From the NCBI GenBank assembly GCA_020026285.1, contig JAHHQS010000070.1, positions 1-19,334 on the forward strand: a stretch of 19,334 nucleotides of DNA, written 5' to 3'. Source of the stretch: Parabacteroides sp. (GTDB taxonomy: Bacteria; Bacteroidota; Bacteroidia; Bacteroidales; Tannerellaceae). Position numbers and translations under genes: made by a program. Of the stretch, positions 1-6,417 are shown piece after piece (the first letter of the stretch is position 1; every line of letters starts with the position of its first letter). The notes under the pieces are model-generated. The model saw only the letters and a program-made list of their open reading frames with translations, did no database searches and was not told the DNA's origin.

Positions 1-1225
1 CCGATGATTGGTTTCCTGATGTAAGGGCTTTGTATTTTTCATTTGCTTCTACGGCGAGGACTGATATTGTTTTATCAAATATATCGTCTTTAGTTTGCTT
101 AATAACCGCATCTATGTTTTTCATTAAAGAAGCAAATTCTTCATATTTTAGTATGCCTATGCTGTTTTCCGTTATTTTTTCATTGATGCGGTCAAGGGAA
201 TTCTGCCAAGAAACAATCATTTTTTGTTTATCGGTGATTTCCTTCTCTTTATCGTTAATAATATTGTTCACGAAATCATAAGCACAATATATTTCTTTAT
301 CATTAAGATATAGGTTATCAATGTAACTTGCATGATTTTCTGGTATCTTAGCACATGCATCACGATGGGGTCCAAACACTTCAGTATTGCTGTTATCGCC
401 GTCTTTCATACGGTTATTCAACATTTCTATGTATAAACCTAGTTCATCTTTTTTACTTTTAACCCTTTCAAGATCATCCTTGGCTGCTTCAATGTATGAT
501 AAAGTTGTCTCTATTTTACATAATAATTGATTGCGTTTTGTTAATTGTTCTTTTATATTAGAAGCATTCGCAGAATTTTCACAAGCCTTTAATTGAAATA
601 AATTATCAGCTCTTTTTGCTAATTTTTTAGAAATATCACAGATGCCTTTCAAAATAGAGATACCAGCTAAAGTATCTATTGTATCAGACAAAGCCTTTTT
701 TGATGAAAGGTCCACAAGCCGATCCATAGATTCTCCTTGTAGTAAAGCGTAATTTCTTAAAGAGAGGGGAATGAATTTTCTATTAATGATGTCGAGTTGC
801 TCATCTTTATCTAAGATCGGATTATCTTTATTGTCCTTATGTTCAATTACTTTTGTTTTAGATTCCGTATGGCTCAACTCACCATTAGCTCTAGTAAACA
901 AAGAATATTTTTCTATTGTATACTTAACTGCACCATTAGTGAAAACGACTTTAACTCCTACTTTAAAATCGTTATCTTCTGCTTTAGCTTTTCCTGCGGC
1001 CATTTTCGTAAGTGACTCATTAGCATCTTTAAACGCTTTTATGTCAGAATCATATACTTCGTTACGAAGCAGCCACATAATTGCATTATAAAAATTAGAC
1101 TTTCCCCTACCTCCAGAAGCGGATATGAAATTGAACCCAGTAGTAAATTTATATTCATTGTGGGCGTAACTTCCGTAATAGCTATACAAATTCTCAAAAG
1201 CTATAGAATTAATGATTATCGCCAT
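1..1225 (-). CDS. SMC/DndD-like ATPase, short paralogue (3' end outside window)
   Basis: The reading frame is open from an ATG at 1225 to the left edge, giving 408 residues with no stop; the C-terminal ATPase half lies beyond the window. The start (MAIIINSIAFENLYSYYGSY) aligns without gaps to the complete paralogue at 1820-3964. A P-loop of the [AG]x4GKS type (ASGGRGKS, residues 36-43) is present, but its variable positions differ from the paralogue (ADNNMGKS). Residues 49-207 are encoded by DNA identical to the paralogue. Residues 212-315 then replace 262 paralogue residues, so most of the coiled coil and the CxxC hinge are missing. From residue 316 the two align again. It probably acts as a DNA-bound ABC/SMC-type ATPase, but a catalytic C-terminus cannot be confirmed. 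The open frame and the balanced loss argue against a simple pseudogene. It lies 55 bp after the 178-residue gene, behind a palindrome, so it may belong to a separate transcription unit. Confidence 0.8.
   Translation of the reverse strand, partial: MAIIINSIAFENLYSYYGSYAHNEYKFTTGFNFISASGGRGKSNFYNAIMWLLRNEVYDSDIKAFKDANESLTKMAAGKAKAEDNDFKVGVKVVFTNGAVKYTIEKYSLFTRANGELSHTESKTKVIEHKDNKDNPILDKDEQLDIINRKFIPLSLRNYALLQGESMDRLVDLSSKKALSDTIDTLAGISILKGICDISKKLAKRADNLFQLKACENSANASNIKEQLTKRNQLLCKIETTLSYIEAAKDDLERVKSKKDELGLYIEMLNNRMKDGDNSNTEVFGPHRDACAKIPENHASYIDNLYLNDKEIYCAYDFVNNIINDKEKEITDKQKMIVSWQNSLDRINEKITENSIGILKYEEFASLMKNIDAVIKQTKDDIFDKTISVLAVEANEKYKALTSGNQSS
2..280. repeat. Diverged repeat, copy 1
   Basis: It aligns with 2261-2545, at roughly 85-90% identity by eye with a two-codon difference in length. 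The first 54 bases are identical. It encodes the end of the second coiled-coil arm and the approach to the C-terminal ATPase lobe in the two SMC-like paralogues. Confidence 0.85.
605..1081. repeat. Long identical repeat, copy 1 (of two)
   Basis: These 477 bases match 3344-3820 with no mismatch that I could find by eye. The flanking bases differ (604 is t against c; 1082 is t against a). The repeat encodes residues 49-207 of both SMC-like paralogues, just after the P-loop and into the start of the coiled coil. Confidence 0.93.
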
Positions 1226-1244
1226 AAAATAAAGCTATAATGTT

Positions 1245-1270
1245 AGAGGTGGATAAATTTATCCACCTCT
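1245..1270. promoter_or_regulatory. Perfect 26-bp palindrome between two operon genes
   Basis: The half-site AGAGGTGGATAAA is followed directly by its exact reverse complement, giving a 13-bp arm with no spacer. It lies in the 55-bp gap between the 178-residue gene (stop at 1281) and the short ATPase paralogue (start at 1225). As RNA it could fold into a hairpin with a small AU loop. No strong U-tract follows on the minus strand, so a classical intrinsic terminator is uncertain. A dimeric operator or an mRNA-processing hairpin is equally possible. Confidence 0.7.
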
Positions 1271-1280
1271 TAATATTAGG

Positions 1281-1817
1281 TTAATCGTTATTCTCAATTA
1301 GAGATTCCTTGTTTTTGTACGGAAGATCCTGAAGAATGTCGACAAAAACAAAAGGTGAAGTGAATAAGATCTTTTCATTATCCCACTTATCTTGTAGATA
1401 AATCAATCCTGTATTCGCATATGCCTCCATTTCACGTATTAACATCGTAACAAAGTTACTAACATTCTCTTCTGAAGAATTTTCGAGGGATAACCAGTTC
1501 CAAGAAAAATTTCCAAATTTTTCAGTTCTATTGAGTAAAGTAATGATGATAAAATCCCTGATTGGAGTAGGTTTCCAATGCGAAATTGCAGCAAACTCTG
1601 TCTTTGTGTCTTCACTCGAGAGCGGAGTTTTTTTACCTAATCTTAATCCAATGATATAGGCATACATAAAAGTTTGATAGAAAGCACCAAAAGTAGAAAA
1701 ATCACCTTTTCCTGAAGCGTCACCTTTAATAGATATTCTTTCCATAAGAGGTTTAAACTTTTCATTATATTTGGGTTTGCGTGCGAATATTAATTCTCTT
1801 AATTCTTGATGATTCAT
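1281..1817 (-). CDS. Unrecognised 178-residue protein in the dnd effector cassette
   Basis: I do not recognise this protein with certainty. It starts at an ATG two bases after the stop of the SMC-like ATPase gene, so the two are almost certainly co-translated and may form a complex. Residues about 44-65 hold a hydrophobic, aromatic segment (FYQTFMYAYIIGLRLGKK) that is followed by an acidic/polar stretch and mixed alpha/beta sequence. There is no signal peptide and no clear membrane span, so it is probably cytoplasmic. It could be a non-ATPase subunit accompanying the SMC-like protein, or one of the small families catalogued as 'dnd system-associated'; neither can be confirmed here. It ends before the 26-bp palindrome and may be the original last gene of the operon. 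Confidence 0.85.
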   Translation of the reverse strand: MNHQELRELIFARKPKYNEKFKPLMERISIKGDASGKGDFSTFGAFYQTFMYAYIIGLRLGKKTPLSSEDTKTEFAAISHWKPTPIRDFIIITLLNRTEKFGNFSWNWLSLENSSEENVSNFVTMLIREMEAYANTGLIYLQDKWDNEKILFTSPFVFVDILQDLPYKNKESLIENND

Positions 1818-1819
1818 AA

Positions 1820-3964
1820 TTATTCTTTATAACATTTATGTGATGTAACAAGACCTGTTGTATCAGCTTTATCTTCAATAACGTTAACATAGAAAGTGCC
1901 TGGTATTTTACCACTTTGCATTTCACCTAAGATTTTACGACCAAATGGGGTAAGGAAGTCTTTAGCATAAGGATCATATAGTTCTTTAATCATGATTATG
2001 CTTTGAGAGAATACTCCAGGAGCAACTTTAAAGAAATTACTGATGAAGTTTTCTCCAAATTCTGAAAACGGAGCGTCTGAAATAAAAGGATAATCGAATT
2101 TTTTCTCATCCCCAATTTTAGATGATATTATAGCCATCACGATGGCAAGCTGCTTCATGCGTTGGAATCCAGTACCCAAACCTGTTATTTCTCCATTTTG
2201 TATATCGCGAATGGACACATTAACCACGTCATGGTGACGTTCAAATTTTAACTGACCACCCGATGATTGGTTTCCTGATGTAAGGGCTTTGTATTTTTCA
2301 TTTGCTTCTACGGCAAGAGCGGATATTGTTTTATCAAAAATATCATCTTTAGTTTGCTTTATAACCTCGTCTATTTTTTTCATCAAGGTAGCAAATTCTT
2401 CATATTTCTGTATGCCCGTGCTTTTCTTATATGCTGCTAATTTTTTATTGATAAGGTCAAGGGAATTCTGCCAAGTAACAATCATTTTTTGTTTATCGGT
2501 GATTTCCTTCTCTTTATCGGTAATAACAGTATTCACAAAATCATAATCAGTGATAATGGCTTTGTCATTAAACTCTGAATTGTCAGCGTTTCCTCCTGCA
2601 TTATTCAACTGAGTAAAGATTTCATCTCTTTTTGTCTCTAATTCGTCCAATTTCTCCTTTACAGAATCTAAATGATTCTTTATTGATTCGATTTTGTCTT
2701 CTATCTTCGGAATACTTCTGGCGTATGAACTTGCAGATTTTTGGAGAGATCCATAAAAATGTCCGAAATCATTTCGTGTTGTACTAATTTTCTTTGGTCT
2801 ATCAAGGATAAGTTTAATATGATTCCATGCTTCAGAGTGCATCAAAGCAGGCTGGCCACAAACTTCGCAGACTTCATTTTTTAGCATTCTCTCTAAAGAA
2901 GAAGTATCAGGAGAGCCTTCCGGTAACATAATCACTAGAGCTCCGTCATTATTAATTTGTGCCAATTCACCTATATGCTTTTCTCGCTTTGCATCATAAG
3001 TATCTAATTCATCTGTCAACCCCATTAACAACCATGGATTCTCTTCATCAAAGATTCTACTAGTAATGGAAGATTCTATACTCTGTATAGTTCGCTTTTC
3101 ATTTTCAATACTTATGCTGTTACGATCAAGTTGTGAGCGTATCTCAATTCTTTTATTGGAATTACTAATATAAGCGTCTAATTCCTCCTTTTTTCGTTTT
3201 GCTGCACTCAGTTCATCTTTAGCGTTATCTATTTCAGCTGTTGCCTTTTCAATATTACTTATAAATTGATATCGCTTGTTTTTATCTCTTTGTTTTGCAG
3301 AATCGTTTTCAGAATTCTCAGAATCCTTAATTTGAAAAAGATCATCAGCTCTTTTTGCTAATTTTTTAGAAATATCACAGATGCCTTTCAAAATAGAGAT
3401 ACCAGCTAAAGTATCTATTGTATCAGACAAAGCCTTTTTTGATGAAAGGTCCACAAGCCGATCCATAGATTCTCCTTGTAGTAAAGCGTAATTTCTTAAA
3501 GAGAGGGGAATGAATTTTCTATTAATGATGTCGAGTTGCTCATCTTTATCTAAGATCGGATTATCTTTATTGTCCTTATGTTCAATTACTTTTGTTTTAG
3601 ATTCCGTATGGCTCAACTCACCATTAGCTCTAGTAAACAAAGAATATTTTTCTATTGTATACTTAACTGCACCATTAGTGAAAACGACTTTAACTCCTAC
3701 TTTAAAATCGTTATCTTCTGCTTTAGCTTTTCCTGCGGCCATTTTCGTAAGTGACTCATTAGCATCTTTAAACGCTTTTATGTCAGAATCATATACTTCG
3801 TTACGAAGCAGCCACATAATACCATTATAAAATTTAGACTTGCCCATATTGTTATCTGCGTTAACAATATTGATACCTGCCTTAAATTTGTATTCGTTGT
3901 GTGAATAACTTCCATAGTAGTTATAGAAGTTTTCAAAAGAAATGGAATTGATAATTGTTGCCAT
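1820..3964 (-). CDS. SMC/DndD-like coiled-coil ATPase with CxxC hinge
   Basis: This 714-residue protein has an ABC/SMC-like layout. The N-terminal lobe has a P-loop at 36-43 (ADNNMGKS). Long charged heptad-rich coiled coil covers about 210-300 and 415-545. A central hinge carries C366-E-V-C369 (CEVCGQP), reminiscent of the Rad50-type zinc hook and other SMC-like hinges. The C-terminal lobe has a glycine-rich signature-like segment (GLGTGFQRMKQLAIVM, 595-610) and a Walker B-like strand (YPFISDAPFSEF, 625-636). It probably hydrolyses ATP while bound to DNA. The start ATG lies one base after the stop of the 82-residue gene, and the 178-residue gene follows after two bases. In a dnd locus its likely role is in the effector/restriction arm, because dndD already supplies the modification ATPase. 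A shorter paralogue lies downstream and shares a 477-bp identical block. Confidence 0.88.
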   Translation of the reverse strand: MATIINSISFENFYNYYGSYSHNEYKFKAGINIVNADNNMGKSKFYNGIMWLLRNEVYDSDIKAFKDANESLTKMAAGKAKAEDNDFKVGVKVVFTNGAVKYTIEKYSLFTRANGELSHTESKTKVIEHKDNKDNPILDKDEQLDIINRKFIPLSLRNYALLQGESMDRLVDLSSKKALSDTIDTLAGISILKGICDISKKLAKRADDLFQIKDSENSENDSAKQRDKNKRYQFISNIEKATAEIDNAKDELSAAKRKKEELDAYISNSNKRIEIRSQLDRNSISIENEKRTIQSIESSITSRIFDEENPWLLMGLTDELDTYDAKREKHIGELAQINNDGALVIMLPEGSPDTSSLERMLKNEVCEVCGQPALMHSEAWNHIKLILDRPKKISTTRNDFGHFYGSLQKSASSYARSIPKIEDKIESIKNHLDSVKEKLDELETKRDEIFTQLNNAGGNADNSEFNDKAIITDYDFVNTVITDKEKEITDKQKMIVTWQNSLDLINKKLAAYKKSTGIQKYEEFATLMKKIDEVIKQTKDDIFDKTISALAVEANEKYKALTSGNQSSGGQLKFERHHDVVNVSIRDIQNGEITGLGTGFQRMKQLAIVMAIISSKIGDEKKFDYPFISDAPFSEFGENFISNFFKVAPGVFSQSIIMIKELYDPYAKDFLTPFGRKILGEMQSGKIPGTFYVNVIEDKADTTGLVTSHKCYKE
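2261..2545. repeat. Diverged repeat, copy 2
   Basis: This is the partner of 2-280, inside the complete SMC-like ATPase gene. Its divergence contrasts with the perfectly matching N-terminal block, so the two blocks have different recent histories. Confidence 0.85.
3344..3820. repeat. Long identical repeat, copy 2 (of two)
   Basis: This is the partner of 605-1081, in direct orientation and offset by 2739 bases. Recombination between the copies would remove the 178-residue gene and most of the longer ATPase gene, leaving a chimera with the long paralogue's N-terminus and the short paralogue's middle and C-terminus. Confidence 0.93.
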
Positions 3965-3965
3965 A

Positions 3966-4214
3966 TTACAAATCGTAAAGATTCTTTATATTTTTGAAAA
4001 TTGCATCATCAGAAGTATGACGTATTTGTCCTTCGATGATATTTCTAACTACTGTAACTTCTCTAATCTCTGACTGTTTCTCGAAATCTTCATGAATTTC
4101 ATCGCTTTCAGGAATACCTAAAAGTTCTTTCATTTTTGGGGATTTGAGAATTTCTTTAAAAATTTCTTTACCATCCATATCGTGATTCTTTTGATAATAT
4201 TTATTGTTCAACAT
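3966..4214 (-). CDS. Small 82-residue protein of unknown function
   Basis: A small, mostly helical and charged protein (KEIFKEILKSPKMKELLGIP, then an acidic stretch and a basic C-terminal part) that I do not recognise. The ATG at 4214 overlaps the helicase stop by 14 bases. A second in-frame ATG at 4178 would give 70 residues and no overlap, and its product starts directly at the helix-forming part, so it is a credible alternative start. The gene lies one base before the SMC-like ATPase. That compact placement and the lack of a competing frame support it being real. It may be an adaptor between helicase and ATPase; this is inference from position only. Confidence 0.7.
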   Translation of the reverse strand: MLNNKYYQKNHDMDGKEIFKEILKSPKMKELLGIPESDEIHEDFEKQSEIREVTVVRNIIEGQIRHTSDDAIFKNIKNLYDL

Positions 4215-6417
4215 TTTCTAGTAAATCTGACCATGTAATCCCAAAATGTTTCGCAATGTCATTTAAAACGGCATATGCCCCATCATTGGAGAAACAGTTG
4301 TTTGCAAGACTCGCGAAATATGCTACTCGTTTTAGTTCAGATTTTACTAAGTTACTTTCCATTGGAGAGAAACTTAAATCTCTACTTATTGTAGTGGGTA
4401 CTACTATAATATCATATATTGTACTATACTTTTTTTCTGCATGAGTTCGTAAGAGACGTCCTCTTCTTTGTATAAATTCTCTTGGATTTCCGGTACTAGA
4501 TGTAAATATACCACATTCAGCTCTAGGAACATCAACACCTTCGTCCAAACATTTCATCGCTAACAGTACATTAATAGTACCATCAGCGAAAGATTTTAAT
4601 AGTATATTTCTTTTCTGTTTATCATCTTGACTTGTGAATGTATTACATAAAAGGTTAGGATATTTCTGTTTGGTTATATCCAATAACTTTTGTATAAAAC
4701 TGATATCATCCATTTCTGAAAGTGAAATTTCATCTTCCAAACCTAATTTATCATATTTCCCTTGTGGTGCATAAACAAATGTGTATCTAAGATTTTCTTC
4801 ACCAATATCTTCCAAAATCTGCTGATATACCCTTAATTTATCGTCACATTTATGAATAATTCTTTTTCTATTCATAAGAAGTTTTTCGGCTTCTTTTTTG
4901 TCCTTAAACTTCTTTTTTGAAGAATCCCACAATTGGGCCAGTTTTTTTGACAGATAACTGTATCTATTCATTTCCTCTTCATTCAAATATGCTACTTTAG
5001 GGAAATAGAAGTATTTACATAAGCGTCCCTGTTTAATCGCTTCGCTCATTGTAAACGAGTAAGTATAAGGTCGTTGATCATTGAAAAACTTGCCAATAGC
5101 TTCGGTACCTTCCTGATCGTATATTCTTTCGGGGGTTGCAGACAGTGCTATTCTACGAGGAATATCCATTGTCTTGAAACAAGATAACACGTTTTTTCCT
5201 CCAATATTGTGTGCTTCATCGGCGATTAAAAGCATAGAAGAAGACAATGCTTTAAGCATCATCTGGAAATCCTTATTAACAAAGCTATCGTATGTAGATA
5301 TTATTGCATAGTTTATGATTTTCCCTCTTTTAACTTTTTGACTTATCTCCAGAATTTCTCTCCTCCAAGTAGAATTTAGAGATGAAACGCATAAGATTTT
5401 TCTAAAATTAAATTGTAATAGTTCTTCTTTCCATTGATCCACAAGGTCGAGAGTTGGAACCAAAATTAGAAGATGATAATATTGGTCTTCATTAAATTCA
5501 TGCAATGCACAATTAAGTGAAGTTACTGTCTTACCCGTACCTGTGGCCATGGCAAATATACCCATCTTTCCATTTTCTAACCAAGCCTTATATGCTGCTT
5601 CCTGATAATCTCGGGGGCCTTCTTTGTATTTAAGAGGGAAATGAGGTGAATTTACAGACAATGAGTTCTTTTCTTTTTGGATTTCCTTTATAAATTCTTT
5701 TTCTTTTTGCAATAGATGTTCTGGATCTTGGTTTGGATAAGTCTTTAAGATTTCGTTGCAGAATTTTTTTGCTTCAAAAACTTTTACACCAGGACAATCA
5801 CCATTCCAAACTTTGTTGAAATGTTGCTCAAAATTAGAAACTTTATCTTTACTATCGTCACCTCTCCATGAGCATGTACACTCCAAGGTTTCCAAATTTC
5901 CAAGTAGTGCATTAGCAGTTAAATTCATGGAACCATTGAAATAAATTTTATTTCCATTCTCATCAGTAAAAATACCATATTTTTCATGGGGTAATCCTCC
6001 GTTATTCAAAACTACAATTCTAACGTTTATTCTTGAAGTTTGAATTAGATATGCGATACATTGAAAAAAATGTTCGTCTCTCTTTTCAAAGGTACTCTTC
6101 CACTGTGTGAATGTTAGTGCCAAGGTATCGTCAAATTTATCATCATAGTCTCCCTTGAGTAAATCAAAATCTTCGTTACTTACGTACTGGTTAATGTACA
6201 AATTCATCCTTCCTGTATTCATGATGAACTTAGCCATTCCGCTTGCCAAGACATTAAAACTTGCTGAGCTGAAATATCCTAACCCTAAATCAAGTTGTAT
6301 GCTGTTACTAAGGGCCTGTAGACAGAATTCAGAAGGTTGATGCGAATCAATCTGGGAATAACTATAATAAAATATCTTATCTGCTAGCATTGTTCTATAA
6401 GATTTTACAAAGTTCAA
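4201..6417 (-). CDS. PLD-nuclease/DEAH helicase fusion, candidate phosphorothioation-linked restriction effector
   Basis: The N-terminal 200 residues form a phospholipase D-type nuclease domain with H144-x-K146, D152 and the GSMN motif (162-165). A superfamily 2 helicase follows: Walker A ATGTGKT (291-297), DEAH (400-403), SAT (426-428) and motif VI QRRGRLLR (650-657). PLD-helicase fusions occur in restriction-like defence systems, where the PLD part cuts or binds DNA and the motor translocates. The 738-residue form uses a TTG at 6417 that overlaps the upstream gene by 23 bases. An ATG at 6390, four bases after the upstream stop at 6395, would give 729 residues and is the more natural start. 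Only one HxK motif is visible, so an active nuclease would probably need dimerisation. It may correspond to the family described as the dnd-system restriction enzyme, but I could not check this. Confidence 0.9.
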   Translation of the reverse strand: MNFVKSYRTMLADKIFYYSYSQIDSHQPSEFCLQALSNSIQLDLGLGYFSSASFNVLASGMAKFIMNTGRMNLYINQYVSNEDFDLLKGDYDDKFDDTLALTFTQWKSTFEKRDEHFFQCIAYLIQTSRINVRIVVLNNGGLPHEKYGIFTDENGNKIYFNGSMNLTANALLGNLETLECTCSWRGDDSKDKVSNFEQHFNKVWNGDCPGVKVFEAKKFCNEILKTYPNQDPEHLLQKEKEFIKEIQKEKNSLSVNSPHFPLKYKEGPRDYQEAAYKAWLENGKMGIFAMATGTGKTVTSLNCALHEFNEDQYYHLLILVPTLDLVDQWKEELLQFNFRKILCVSSLNSTWRREILEISQKVKRGKIINYAIISTYDSFVNKDFQMMLKALSSSMLLIADEAHNIGGKNVLSCFKTMDIPRRIALSATPERIYDQEGTEAIGKFFNDQRPYTYSFTMSEAIKQGRLCKYFYFPKVAYLNEEEMNRYSYLSKKLAQLWDSSKKKFKDKKEAEKLLMNRKRIIHKCDDKLRVYQQILEDIGEENLRYTFVYAPQGKYDKLGLEDEISLSEMDDISFIQKLLDITKQKYPNLLCNTFTSQDDKQKRNILLKSFADGTINVLLAMKCLDEGVDVPRAECGIFTSSTGNPREFIQRRGRLLRTHAEKKYSTIYDIIVVPTTISRDLSFSPMESNLVKSELKRVAYFASLANNCFSNDGAYAVLNDIAKHFGITWSDLLENVEQ

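Noticed and set aside
355..385. GPHRD motif in the short ATPase, reminiscent of RecF
   Set aside because: It is a five-residue match in a non-homologous position within the replaced coiled-coil segment; no other RecF feature is present.
771..1091. Plus-strand frame of 106 codons, repeated almost unchanged at 3510-3830
   Set aside because: It is the antisense shadow of the identical block in the two SMC-like genes; conservation follows from the coding strand and it has no leader or operon context.
1..3964. Mobile-element explanation for the direct repeats
   Set aside because: There is no transposase, terminal inverted repeat or target duplication at the repeat edges; they fall inside homologous coding frames at matching codons, which fits paralogue recombination.
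6391..6417. TTG start giving the helicase nine extra residues
   Set aside because: An ATG at 6390, four bases after the upstream stop, is the more natural start; the TTG form overlaps the upstream gene by 23 bases. The gene itself is kept.
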